Shown: positions 45,431 to 54,581, counted from the first letter of the stretch. The stretch: DNA of 64,000 nucleotides from Paraburkholderia polaris (GCF_012927345.1 NZ_JABBGJ010000047.1:1-64000), one strand, 5' to 3'. Notes: a model not told the origin generated them from the letters alone. Translations and numbers: made by a program.

Positions 45431-45877
45431 CCGTTCCAAAGGGAGACGGGTATGCGGTTCAGCTAGCCTTTTCTCCTGGAAGCCCTTGCCCGCTACCGTA
45501 CAGACCTCTTGCTGGATATGTGGGATTGTCAAACGATGGCATATCACCCGCCATCTCGCTTCGACGGCCACTGGATATGAGAGGCAGGCGTGGATAAATC
45601 TGGCTTCACTCCGAGCCTCGTCTCGATTACCGAAGGGCTCTACAACCCTTAGGTTATCGCGTTTTGCCGTCGTTTAACGCCGCGCACTGTACTGGTTAAA
45701 GTCTTCGAGATTATGTCGAATCCTTCGCGAACGTCATCACATTTGCCCGTGTGTGGCTGATAGCTAGATGCCGGGGTTAGGAAGACCGTCACCGAAGCGC
45801 TGCCCTGCATCAAACGTGGAATTCTAGCTAGCAATACGCATCGTCTCAAATACTCACTTTCCCAAGGAGAGTAACCA
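45431..45877. other. Intergenic, 447 bp; holds the second copy of a 16-base repeat
   Basis: No gene is seen. The 16-mer also present at 16215-16230 occurs at 45491-45506. The promoter of the glycosyltransferase gene must lie here. Confidence 0.4.
45491..45506 (+). repeat. Second copy of the 16-base sequence CGCTACCGTACAGACC
   Basis: Identical to 16215-16230 and likewise preceded by a TTG triplet three bases upstream of the repeat's first CG. It lies about 370 bases before the GT4 gene on the same strand. Confidence 0.4.
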
Positions 45878-46942
45878 ATGAGAATCGCACAGATCGCGCC
45901 ATTGCACGAGGCCGTTCCTCCCCGGTTCTACGGCGGCACCGAGCGCGTGGTTTCCTATCTCACCGACGCACTTGTCGACCTGGGTCACGACGTGACCCTG
46001 TTCGCAAGTGGGGACTCGGACACGAAGGCCACGCTCGAAGCAGTATGGCCGCATGCCTTGCGGCTCGACCCGTCGATCCGCGACGCCATCGCACCGCATA
46101 TGGTGCTACTGGAAAGGGTCCGCCAGGTCGCCCATGAGTTCGATGTGCTTCACAGTCACCTCGACTATCTGCCGTTCTCGCTGTTCTCGCAACTCGACGT
46201 ACCTTTCGTGACAACGCTTCATGGCCGCCTCGACCTGCCGGAGCTACAACCGGTGTTCGGCGTGTTCCCGAAGGCACCGGTCATTTCGATCTCCAACTCG
46301 CAACGGTTACCGTTGCCGCATGCGAACTGGCTAAACACGATTTATCACGGTCTGCCGGAAACTCCCCTGCTGCCGATGAGCCGGAAAGAGCCGGAATACC
46401 TCGCTTTCCTGGGACGTATCTGCCCTGAAAAGGGAGTCGACGCGGCCATCGTGATCGCAAGAGAAAGCGGTCTGCCGTTAAAGATCGCTGCCAAAGTGGA
46501 CAAGGCCGACCTCGCGTACTTCAAGACTACCATCGAACCGCTTCTGTCCCTGCCCAACATTGAGTTCGTCGGTGAAATCACGGAGGCCCAGAAACCGGCG
46601 TTCCTGTCGGGTGCCAAAGCACTCCTTTTCCCGATTGCCTGGTCGGAGCCGTTTGGCCTGGTGATGATCGAAGCCATCGGCTGCGGTACACCGGTGATTG
46701 CGTTCAATCGTGGCTCTGTGCCTGAAGTAATTGATCACGGCCTGACTGGCTACATCTGCGAAGATGTACATGGCGCTGTTTGTGCGCTACGACGTCTTGA
46801 TGAACTGTCGCGCACTGAAATCCGCGCTCAGTTCGAACGCCGATTCAGTGCGAAGGTGATGGCGCAGAACTACGTCGACGTTTATGCGACCCTGCTTCAG
46901 GGGGTAATGCACCCGGTTTTACGGCGTGCCGCTGCCGGTTGA
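45878..46942 (+). CDS. Glycosyltransferase family 4 protein
   Basis: A 354-residue GT-B fold enzyme. The N-terminal acceptor domain starts MRIAQIAPLHEAVPP with YGGTERVVSYLTDALVDLGHDVTLFASGDS. The C-terminal donor-binding domain has FLGRICPEKGVDAAI, AKALLFPIAWSEPFGLVMIEAIGCGTPVIAF (the E-X7-E motif) and GSVPEVIDHGLTGYI. Such enzymes transfer a sugar from a nucleotide or phospho-sugar donor to a glycan, glycoconjugate or small acceptor. AAGGAGAG precedes the ATG. No polysaccharide cluster surrounds it, so it is a stand-alone gene; related ones near stress genes are often annotated as sugar or trehalose synthases. Confidence 0.92.
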   Translation: MRIAQIAPLHEAVPPRFYGGTERVVSYLTDALVDLGHDVTLFASGDSDTKATLEAVWPHALRLDPSIRDAIAPHMVLLERVRQVAHEFDVLHSHLDYLPFSLFSQLDVPFVTTLHGRLDLPELQPVFGVFPKAPVISISNSQRLPLPHANWLNTIYHGLPETPLLPMSRKEPEYLAFLGRICPEKGVDAAIVIARESGLPLKIAAKVDKADLAYFKTTIEPLLSLPNIEFVGEITEAQKPAFLSGAKALLFPIAWSEPFGLVMIEAIGCGTPVIAFNRGSVPEVIDHGLTGYICEDVHGAVCALRRLDELSRTEIRAQFERRFSAKVMAQNYVDVYATLLQGVMHPVLRRAAAG

Positions 46943-47508
46943 GCCGCAGGCGGTTAGAGCCACTTTCCGTGAACCGACGCGGGCGTCGGGATCCGAGCCC
47001 GTTACGCTAGCGAATTTTAGTCCGGGAAGATCAAATAGATTGCGTCGGACGTTGGATGCCCGTCACGTCGGCATCGCTTAAGCACCTTTACAATGCCCGT
47101 TTTGCGTCGCAGCCGGTAGTCGGAGAACCTCTTCGAACCCGCTGAACTTTCCCGTTGCCATACGACCTGTTTTCCGCGACGGCGGCAGCCGCAGCGAGTT
47201 TGCGGCATGCAAGGTCCAGTTACCTTCTGGCGACGTTTCCGCGCCGCTGGATGCAGGCCGGGGCAAAGGCAACAGCCATTGCACAACGCGGCCCAACACG
47301 CCGGTTCGGCAGTGTGATAGTCCGGACCTTGCGGTGGAGTAACGACACGACAAGCTGGGCGCATGCGCGCTGCGCCGCCATAAAATTGATACGTTTCATA
47401 CAGACCTCCAACCTACCGGTTGTTCGTAAGAATCGCACTGCCACACGATGTGGTTGCGATTCCGCGAATCGTCTTCCGTCCCGGGTGAACGGCCCCCGGG
47501 GCCTGCGT
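46943..47508. other. 566 bp without a supported gene
   Basis: Besides the hairpin at 46974-46989, only overlapping short frames occur (47017-47364 and 47220-47444 minus, 47155-47640 plus). None has a ribosome binding site with a recognisable product. Confidence 0.35.
46974..46989 (+). terminator. Hairpin after the glycosyltransferase gene
   Basis: CCGACGC and GCGTCGG form a perfect seven-base stem with a two-base loop, 31 bases after the stop codon. No T-tract follows, so it may be a transcript-stabilising stem rather than an intrinsic terminator. Confidence 0.35.
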
Positions 47509-47970
47509 TCAATCTTCCTGCTCCAGATACGACTGGTTCAGGACGGGAACGGCCACCTGCGTGACGAGATCGGAGAGTGCCGCGGCCAGGGTGTTGCCTT
47601 TCGCGCGCTGTCCAGTCTCGGCTATCACCAGAAACGTTGAGTCACTGCACTCGCTGAATGCGAACACCGCAACGTGGCCGAGTTGACGCAACGCCCATTG
47701 GCAAAAGCGCGACTCAGGACAGGCCGTGCCTGCTTCCCCGATATACCCCGGCGTTCTCTTCGTCCGCGCGAGCGTTATACCCAATGTCTCTTCGCGCGAC
47801 AATCGAACCACATGCCCTCGCCAGTCCATGGCCTCCTGCTGGGACTGGCCTCGAAACAGCACGGTGCCGTCCGGTGTCACGACGTCCCAGTCGTATGTTG
47901 CTCCCTCCTCCATCATCGTTTCGATACGGACGTTCAAACTCGGGCAAGGTTCTGGCGTAAAGGTGGACAT
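47509..47970 (-). CDS. Hypothetical protein, 153 residues
   Basis: A soluble protein starting MSTFTPEP after AAGGAG. It contains RIETMMEEGATYDWDVVTPDGTVLFRGQSQQEAMDWRG, then ARTKRTPGYIGEAGTACPESRFCQWAL and a segment GHVAVFAFSECSDSTFLVIAE. The first half looks like a small beta domain (DxxVVTPDGTVLFRG). No named family is recognised. It lies upstream of no other gene on its strand, and the region before it is empty. Good coding character makes it probably real. Confidence 0.6.
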   Translation of the reverse strand: MSTFTPEPCPSLNVRIETMMEEGATYDWDVVTPDGTVLFRGQSQQEAMDWRGHVVRLSREETLGITLARTKRTPGYIGEAGTACPESRFCQWALRQLGHVAVFAFSECSDSTFLVIAETGQRAKGNTLAAALSDLVTQVAVPVLNQSYLEQED

Positions 47971-48454
47971 GGGCAATTTCTCCTTGCTGAATCTGGTCAA
48001 TCAACGCGCAGCGCTGCATCTTGAACGTCAGGAACGTTGGCTGCTCCCCGCGCGGCCACCACATAGAGTGGGACACCGCAACCCATTCGTTCGCCCGGCG
48101 GGAGGAACCGGACCGCCATTGGCGCTGGGTACTGCTGCGCTGCACGAAGGCGCGGCCCCAGGGCTTCAGCTATCCGTAACGAGTCGAGGGGCGCAACCCA
48201 CGACGGTCTGAGTCGTGATGCCGGACGAAGTGACTTCGCAGCGGAACTGACCGCTTCGCGTCCGCACCTGCTGTCGATATGACTCAATCGATCTGCCCGT
48301 CGACGCATCAACGTCAATTAATTCGCAATCTGCGAGAACAGCGACCGGTTGAGCTGGATCCCTTCTCCCACGGCGACATTGAACGGGAATGTTTCTCCTC
48401 AAAGCGGACCGCTGATCGGACGAGGCCAACGTTATTCCTCGTCGTAGTGTGGGT
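47971..48454. other. Intergenic, 484 bp, between two minus-strand genes
   Basis: Minus-strand frames 47997-48317 and 48166-48429 contain protein-like bits (ELIDVDASTGRSIESYRQQ, RSGQFRCEVTSSG), but they overlap in different frames with no start signals. A decayed gene is possible. Confidence 0.35.
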
Positions 48455-49327
48455 CTACGCCGCGGTCTTGAACGGCGTCACCACCGGTGCCCCTGGCAGT
48501 TCATGTCCGGCAATTGCCACCGCCAGAGCAGGATTCAGACTGTCCACCATCGAAGTTGGCATGAGGATCGTCGCCCCGCGTTCCTTGGTTGTTTCGTAAA
48601 TGATGTTCATCGCACGCAGTTGCAGCGCACCCGGCTGACTTTCGTAGACCCGCGCCGCTTCAACAAAATTGCAAGCGATCGCGGCTTCCGCCGATCCCAG
48701 AATCACGCGAGCCTGCTTTTCACGCTCTGCCTGCGCCTGGCGCGACATTGCGTCCTGCAGCGCTTCCGGAATCGCCACATCGCGAATTTCAACAGAACCG
48801 ACAGCGATACCCCACTCCGCGGTCTTGCCGCCGATCTCGTCGCGCAGGTGCGCGTCCGCTGCGGTTCGATCCGAAAGTAGCGTGGACAGCATCGAAGATC
48901 CAATCAATTCGCGTAACGTAGTCTGGGCCACGCGATCAATTGCCTGACGGTAATCTGTAATGGCCAGCGCGGCCTTTTGCGCGTCGCACACATGCCAGAA
49001 GATAATCGCGTCAACATTGACCGGCACCGTATCCTTGGTCAGCGCCTGCTCTGCGTTGAAAGCCGTCGTCTGGATGCGTTCGTCGATGATTGCCACTACC
49101 GTATCCAAAACGGGGATGATCATGAAGAACCCCGCTCCCTTTACACTCTGCAGCTTACCGACGCGAAGGATGACGAATTTTTGCCAGACATTGGCAACCT
49201 TCACGGACATTGAAATAAGGACCGCGATGATAAAAAGAGGGATGGCCAGATAGAGGTTCACGAGCCCTGCGGCTGCGATGGCCGCCAGCATGAACACAGT
49301 GGAAAGAAGTAGTGTGATCGGATTCAT
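48455..49327 (-). CDS. Slipin (stomatin/prohibitin-like SPFH protein)
   Basis: A 290-residue membrane-bound scaffold protein. It has two N-terminal hydrophobic stretches (residues about 5-22 and 25-43), then the SPFH domain (VGKLQSVKGAGFFMIIPVLDTVVAIIDERIQTT, VNVDAIIFWHV, TLRELIGSSMLSTLLSDR) and a coiled region (QDAMSRQAQAEREKQARVI). Slipins form large inner-membrane assemblies, often paired with an NfeD-type protease; no nfeD is seen next to it. GAGG lies before the ATG. A perfect GTACG-N4-CGTAC palindrome lies 141 bases upstream. Confidence 0.93.
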   Translation of the reverse strand: MNPITLLLSTVFMLAAIAAAGLVNLYLAIPLFIIAVLISMSVKVANVWQKFVILRVGKLQSVKGAGFFMIIPVLDTVVAIIDERIQTTAFNAEQALTKDTVPVNVDAIIFWHVCDAQKAALAITDYRQAIDRVAQTTLRELIGSSMLSTLLSDRTAADAHLRDEIGGKTAEWGIAVGSVEIRDVAIPEALQDAMSRQAQAEREKQARVILGSAEAAIACNFVEAARVYESQPGALQLRAMNIIYETTKERGATILMPTSMVDSLNPALAVAIAGHELPGAPVVTPFKTAA

Positions 49328-49468
49328 GGTGATTGTGCCTCATGAAGCAGGAGGACGTTAATGCGAAACATCGGGCTTGATCATTCCGCGCGCGGCCATC
49401 GTGCGAACTCTGAAGGGGAAGAATCAGAGTATCGAAGAATACAATGCGCCCAATGGTGAGAGACGTCG

Positions 49469-49482
49469 GTACGCTGCCGTAC
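49469..49482. promoter_or_regulatory. Palindrome GTACG-N4-CGTAC, perfect copy 4
   Basis: GTACG CTGC CGTAC lies 141 bases upstream of the slipin start (minus strand), in the 220-base gap between the PRC-barrel gene and the slipin. Confidence 0.6.
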
Positions 49483-49547
49483 TGGTCCCGCGACGTTCAT
49501 CCCGCAGCAGCACTCAATCAAGGCGGGCGTATCCCGCTCGCCTTAAC

Positions 49548-50372
49548 CTAAGAGGCGGTTTCGCCGATGTGAGCCAGCAGCGATTCCGTATCATCCTTAG
49601 ACCAGTACGTGTCCTTTCCATAGAATCCGTGAAGTGCTTGTTCGTAGCTTTGGCTAAGCGGCACACTGTCGTCATACTCGGGACTATTCCTGATTGCTTC
49701 GCGGCTGAGTTCTGTTGAAACGGTGGAGTCGAACCAGTTGGTCTGGTTAATCCATTGCGTCGCAAGTAGGACTTCCCTGCCGCCTGGCCACCAGTTTCGC
49801 GTATCAACGCTCAGGTAACGGATAACCCACGCGACGTCGTCGAAAATGAAGCCGGAAACGTGGCCAATGCTGCCGTCCACGGCTTTGATGTGACACCCTT
49901 TCACCGCATTGGTACTGCGCAGATGAATATCCGCGGGTGATTCATCTGCATGCGGCTCGGGGTTCACCGGTGCCTCCGGGTCAAAACGTGGCGCCTCGGT
50001 CGAGCCGGGGAACGCAGGATAGGCGTCCAACCCCCATAAATTCGCGCTCCCCCAATACCTTGGATAGCCGTAGTAAAGGAGGTGGCTGGTTTCGTACTGG
50101 CGCGATACCGGCTTATGCGTATCAATATCCGGACTGTCCCTGACCTGTTGCCGCGTGAGGTCCACCTGCACGGTACCCGAACCCGGCTCCGAGTGTCTGA
50201 TTGAATACGGCGATATCAATACTTGTCGCTTACTGATCCAGCTGCCCGTGTCGACCACGAGATAGCGCACGCCCCACGCCTCGTCGTCAAAATAGGCCTG
50301 GCCGACGGTTCCCATTTCACCATCGCGCGCAACAACAGCGCACCCATGAAGACTCTCTATGCTTCGCAACAT
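49548..50372 (-). CDS. Protein with two PRC-barrel domains
   Basis: A 274-residue cytosolic protein built as a duplication. The first barrel, residues about 5-80, has LHGCAVVARDGEMGTVGQAYFDDEAWGVRYLVVDTGSW. The second, about 155-235, has VKGCHIKAVDGSIGHVSGFIFDDVAWVIRYLSVDTRNWW. Each is followed by a helix containing the pattern REAIRNSPEYD. This DUF2171/PRC-type architecture is common in Burkholderiales stress loci; function unknown. AGGAG precedes the ATG. Two broken copies of its C-terminal half are at 53971-54581. Confidence 0.88.
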   Translation of the reverse strand: MLRSIESLHGCAVVARDGEMGTVGQAYFDDEAWGVRYLVVDTGSWISKRQVLISPYSIRHSEPGSGTVQVDLTRQQVRDSPDIDTHKPVSRQYETSHLLYYGYPRYWGSANLWGLDAYPAFPGSTEAPRFDPEAPVNPEPHADESPADIHLRSTNAVKGCHIKAVDGSIGHVSGFIFDDVAWVIRYLSVDTRNWWPGGREVLLATQWINQTNWFDSTVSTELSREAIRNSPEYDDSVPLSQSYEQALHGFYGKDTYWSKDDTESLLAHIGETAS

Positions 50373-51129
50373 GTTCGATACTCCTCATGTGTTTCACGAC
50401 TTCACCACATCGTCTCGATCTCGCAATGCCTGTCTTCCGGCCATTGGTGCTGGTCGGCTCGGCTATCGTGGCGATCTGCCATGTCCCATCTGGCACGTGG
50501 ACGAAAAATCTCTCATCGTCGCATGATGGGCCGATGCTGTATAGACACCTCTTGAGTGCTGATCAGCGTCGCCGATTAAGGACATCTCAGACGGGAGCGT
50601 GACGCGCGGCCAGCTTTACCGCACCCTATGGAGGCGACTTTTGAATTTGCCCCCCTTCTCAAAGACACTACGCGAACTACGCGATCAACTCGGTACGCTA
50701 GCAGTCACGGACATCACAATCGTTCGCTTGCAGGCCGACAGATACCTTTGGGGGCTCGATTGACGTTCATGCGGATGCTTTACAGTCCGGTACGGGACCG
50801 TACCGACATCCAGTGCAGTTGCGCAGATCGTATAAACGATTCCCCGTGCGCGACTTGACGAACTGGTGGATACACACAACGAATGAAGACGCCTGATTTC
50901 CCGGGCGCCATTGCTGCCGTCCTCACGAATGGACAACAAGCATGAGCCCACTCACGCTGTTTCTTCTCGCCGCATTTGTATTCGCGTTACTTGATTTCTG
51001 GCAATCGGTTCTGCCTAAACCGGTCGCTACATTGCTAATCACAGGAAGCTGGCACTTACATGACACAAGCGGGCCGTTGCCTCGCATCATCCTGGCAGGT
51101 TCCGCGCTATCGGTAGAAGGAAGGTCCAT
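50373..51129. other. 757 bp intergenic with one perfect palindrome
   Basis: No confident gene. A short hydrophobic reading from ATG 50942 (MSPLTLFLLAAFVFALLDFW) overlaps the desaturase start in another frame and may be a leader or chance. The perfect palindrome at 50790-50803 lies 138 bases before that ATG and 326 before the desaturase start. Confidence 0.4.
50790..50803. promoter_or_regulatory. Palindrome GTACG-N4-CGTAC, perfect copy 5 (extended)
   Basis: GTACG GGAC CGTAC is flanked by G and C, so the dyad extends to six bases per arm. It lies upstream of the fatty-acid desaturase, between divergent genes. Confidence 0.6.
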
Positions 51130-52326
51130 TTGTATATCGATTTCCTTGCGTTCTTCTCAAACGGTTTGCTTTCCCTGTCGTGGTGGCAGACTGTACTGGC
51201 CGTTCTGGTATTGACACACGTCACGATCATCACCGTGACGGTCTACCTCCACCGTTGTCAGGCACATCGTGCGCTTGACCTTCATCCAGTTGTTGCCCAC
51301 TTCTTCCGCTTCTGGCTGTGGATGACGACAGGTATGCGCACAGGCTCGTGGGCGGCGGTTCACCGCAAACACCACGCAAGGTGCGAGACGGATGAAGATC
51401 CTCACAGTCCGCAGACCCGTGGCATCTGGAAGGTCCTGCTCGGCGGCGCTGAGCTCTATCGCATCGAAGCGCGGAACGAAGAGACGCTGCGCAAATTCGC
51501 TTACGGCACGCCGAACGACTGGATTGAACGGAACCTCTATGCAAAGTACCCAAACCTTGGCGTCAGCCTGTTGATCGTGATCGACGTTGCGTTGTTCGGT
51601 ATCGTCGGCATGTCGGTATGGGCTGTGCAGATGATCTGGATTCCGTTCTGGGCCGGCGGCGTGGTCAACGGAATCGGCCATTTCCGGGGGTATCGCAACT
51701 TCGGCACCCCAGATGCGAGCACGAATGTGATGCCAATCGGCATTCTGATCGGCGGGGAAGAGCTTCATAACAACCACCATGCCTACGCAACCTCCGCCAG
51801 GATGTCGAACAAGTGGTATGAGTTCGACATCGGCTGGATGTACATTCGAACCCTTTCGGCACTAGGTTTGGCGAACATCAGGAAAGTGGCGCCGAAGCCG
51901 CGCCTGGTCAAAGGCAAGAAGGAGCTCGACGACGACTCGTTGCAGGCCGTGCTTCGCAATCGCAATGAGGTGATGGCACGCTATGCAAGAGTAGCCGAAC
52001 GTGACTACCGGCAGGAACTGGTGCGTGTGGAGCACATCGGCCGCCGTGAGAAGGCGCTTCTCATGCAAAGCGTAAGGATCTGTTATCGCGAGGAGCAGCA
52101 AGGTCTAGACATTACGCGCCAACTACGGTTGAAGGAAATCCACGACCGCAACCCGAAACTGCGTACCTACATCGAGTTGCGCGCGGCTCTGGCAGCGATC
52201 TGGGAAAGGTCCAACGCCACGCGCGAACAGTTGCTGCTTCAGCTGCAGGATTGGTGTAATCGCGCCGAACAGAGTGGCATCAGCGCGATCGAGGAATTTT
52301 CGTTGCGCCTTCGTCGGTATGCCTGA
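51130..52326 (+). CDS. Membrane fatty-acid desaturase (acyl-CoA/acyl-lipid, delta-9 type)
   Basis: A 398-residue di-iron desaturase. The three histidine boxes are HRCQAH (about 42-47), HRKHH (about 81-85) and HNNHH (about 217-221), between four membrane helices. It would introduce a double bond into acyl chains and so adjust membrane fluidity. The C-terminal 140 residues form a long charged, coiled-coil-like tail (ELVRVEHIGRREKALLMQ, REQLLLQLQDWCNRAEQ). The start is TTG, supported by GAAGGAAGG six bases upstream. A Crp/Fnr regulator follows on the same strand after 109 bases. Confidence 0.93.
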   Translation: MYIDFLAFFSNGLLSLSWWQTVLAVLVLTHVTIITVTVYLHRCQAHRALDLHPVVAHFFRFWLWMTTGMRTGSWAAVHRKHHARCETDEDPHSPQTRGIWKVLLGGAELYRIEARNEETLRKFAYGTPNDWIERNLYAKYPNLGVSLLIVIDVALFGIVGMSVWAVQMIWIPFWAGGVVNGIGHFRGYRNFGTPDASTNVMPIGILIGGEELHNNHHAYATSARMSNKWYEFDIGWMYIRTLSALGLANIRKVAPKPRLVKGKKELDDDSLQAVLRNRNEVMARYARVAERDYRQELVRVEHIGRREKALLMQSVRICYREEQQGLDITRQLRLKEIHDRNPKLRTYIELRAALAAIWERSNATREQLLLQLQDWCNRAEQSGISAIEEFSLRLRRYA

Positions 52327-52435
52327 TGTAGGGTAACGCCGTTGCCGTCTCGAAATCGGGGGTACGGGCGAACTGCTTCGACACAATCCTGCACCGACGA
52401 CGCCGTCCTTTTGATACGACTTCGAGGAGTGGCCC

Positions 52436-53155
52436 ATGTCGAACGCACACCAGCCCAAAGACAACCACTTGCTGGCCGTGCTGGCGCCAGCGGATTGGCA
52501 CCGCATAGCACATCAGCTTGCGCGGGTCGACATGCCACTAGGACAGGTTCTCTACGAATCAGGCGACCGACTCGATCATGTCTATTTCCCCTCCACGGCC
52601 ATCGTCTCGCTGCTCTATGTGATGGAGAACGGTGCGTCGGCGGAGATTGCGGTCGTCGGCAACGAAGGGCTCGTCGGAATAGCACTCTTTATGGGGGGCG
52701 AGTCCACCGCGAGCCGTGCGATAGTTCAAAGCGCCGGGCGGGCCTACCGGCTGGATGCCCAAATCCTGAAAGATGAATTCGATCGGGGAGGCCCCATGCA
52801 GAGGCTGTTGCTGCGCTATACCCAGGCACTGATCTCACAGATGGTGCAGACCGCCGCCTGCAATCGGCATCATTCGATTGATCAGCAATTGTGCCGGTGG
52901 CTTCTGCTCAGCCTCGACCGCCTGCCGTCAAACGAACGGAGAATGACACAGGGACTGATCGCCAACATGCTTGGCGTGCGTAGATCCGGCGTAACGGAAG
53001 CTGCGCTGAAACTGCAGCGAGCCGGGCTGATCCGCTACAGTCAGGGGTATATCGAGGTGCTGGATCGCCCTGGGCTCGAAGGGCGGGTGTGCGAATGCTA
53101 CCGTGTCGTCAAACGGGAGTCTGACCGGTTGTTGCCTGATTTGGAGGCGCTATAA
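52436..53155 (+). CDS. Crp/Fnr-family transcriptional regulator B
   Basis: A 239-residue paralogue of the regulator at 28056-28775. It has the same beta-roll (VLYESGDRLDHVYFPSTAIVSLLY, GLVGIALFMGG), dimer helix (RLLLRYTQALISQM) and winged helix (GLIANMLGVRRSGVTEAALKLQ). The recognition-helix region VRRSGVTEAALKLQ is identical in both, so they should read the same DNA sequence. No Fnr-type cysteine cluster is present. GAGGAG precedes the ATG. It sits between the desaturase and a broken CBS gene. Confidence 0.93.
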   Translation: MSNAHQPKDNHLLAVLAPADWHRIAHQLARVDMPLGQVLYESGDRLDHVYFPSTAIVSLLYVMENGASAEIAVVGNEGLVGIALFMGGESTASRAIVQSAGRAYRLDAQILKDEFDRGGPMQRLLLRYTQALISQMVQTAACNRHHSIDQQLCRWLLLSLDRLPSNERRMTQGLIANMLGVRRSGVTEAALKLQRAGLIRYSQGYIEVLDRPGLEGRVCECYRVVKRESDRLLPDLEAL

Positions 53156-53297
53156 GCACGTTTCAGTCGTGCAGAACGCCGATTGGTCTGCGGGCGGTGC
53201 CATTGGGTGTTGCGGGTCGATGCAGGTCACTTTGATCTGCCGGTATGCGCGTGTGCAGGTGCGTCTTCACAAGCTACGCAACACGAGAAGATCACGT

Positions 53298-53680
53298 GAT
53301 GCTAATCAGAGAAATGATGAAAGAGCCGGTGCGTATTCAGTCCGCCGAAACCTTCGTCGCAGCCGCGCGCAAGCTGAAGCATGGCAATGGGGGAGCCTCC
53401 CGGTATGCCAGGACATGTGCGTTATCGCGATGATCACGGACCGGGACATCGCCATGCGAGGCCTCGCCGACGACTGGCGCGTCGATCAGGTGACCGTGTG
53501 GGAAGTGATGTCAGCCCAGATCATTCCTTGCTTTGAGGATGATTCCGTCGAATAGGCCGTTAACATCATGAGTCAAAGTCATGTGCTCGGTTTGGCGGTT
53601 CTGGACCGCGAGGACCAGCGCCTGATAGGGATCATCTCTGCAGCGGATTTAGCCGGCGCCTCCGAGGGGCGTCCCTGTGA
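53298..53680 (+). pseudogene. CBS-domain protein, frameshifted with an amber stop
   Basis: The start (MLIREMMKEPVRIQSAETFVAAARKL) and the body (VIAMITDRDIAMRGLA, VWEVMSAQIIPCFEDDSVE) are in different frames, with the shift near 53385. A TAG at 53553-53555 then interrupts before SHVLGLAVLDREDQRLIGIISAADLA. Together they form one two-CBS stress protein of about 130 residues. A stop and a frameshift show it is dead. The downstream frame stays open to 53840 with no recognisable content. Confidence 0.85.
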
Positions 53681-53970
53681 AGTGATTTTTCATAGGACGT
53701 TCCGTGACCACTATGGTCACGCGCGTGAGCTCCCGGTTTCCTTCCTTCAAAATGACGCTCACGCCCAGTTCGAGTATCGCGGAGATCCACGCGCACCCAT
53801 CGTTCCGAAAACTTCCAATCAGACCTCGCGAATGAAGTGACACAATGCCCGGGAAGAACCTGAGACCACACTCCCCATGTCCGCGTCGATAAGCATTCCG
53901 GCTTGGCGAAGGCCGTAGCGATCATGCATGGGTCGTCACGCGCGGCTTAAACCAGTTGCGCATAAATGCA

Positions 53971-54581
53971 TCAGCGACAATCTTCCTGCGCCTGCAGGCC
54001 GCCACCGCCCGCCCCAGCCGCTTCGGACCGGTATTCATCCCGGTCGTAACACTTGTGGAGCTGCATCTCGTACATGCGGTTAAGCGGAATCGCATCGTCG
54101 TACACGGGGCTACTCCTGACGGCGTCGCGTGTAAGCGTTGTTGAGATGGTGAATCCAGCGGAATCGACCTGATCGATCCATCGAGTTGACAGAAGTACCA
54201 TTTTCCCGCCCGTCCACCAGTTCCGCGTGTCGACCGTCAGGTAGCGTATAGCCCATGCATGATCGTCGAACACAAAGTCAGTAACGTGACCGATTTCGCC
54301 ATCGGCGGCCTCTACTCTGACATCGGTCGGTCCGGTTCCACGCCAGTACCGTCTTCTGACCAGTATCCGTCTCTACCATAATGGTTATGGAGCGTCGCTT
54401 CATAGCGCCGGCCCAGAGGAAAGGCGTTGTCGTAAGGGGGACTGCTCTTGATCGCATCGCATGTGAGCCTGGTAGAAACGGTAGAGTCGACCCAATCGAC
54501 CAGATTGATCCATTGCGTTGCCAGCAGCACCTCCTTGCCCCCGGGCCACCAGTTCCGCGTATCGACGATCAGGTAACGGAT
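53971..54581 (-). pseudogene. Two fused fragments of the double PRC-barrel protein
   Basis: From 54581 down to about 54345 the sequence matches the end of the second barrel (SIRYLIVDTRNWWPGGKEVLLATQWINL, DAIKSSPPYDNAFPLGRRYE). From about 54340 to 53971 a second, different copy of the same half follows (ADGEIGHVTDFVFDDHAWAIRYL, TRDAVRSSPVYDDAIPLNRMYE) in another frame. Both correspond to residues 155-265 of the intact protein at 49548-50372. The first fragment is cut exactly at the left end of the IS3-family element. Confidence 0.8.

Noticed and set aside
50942..51214. 90-residue frame before the desaturase
   Set aside because: It starts with a membrane-like helix but then runs out of frame over the desaturase start with non-protein-like sequence. 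It could be a short leader, but support is too weak.
53649..53843. 64-residue minus-strand frame after the CBS pseudogene
   Set aside because: It has some hydrophobic regularity, but no start signal, no family, and it overlaps drifted CBS-gene sequence.
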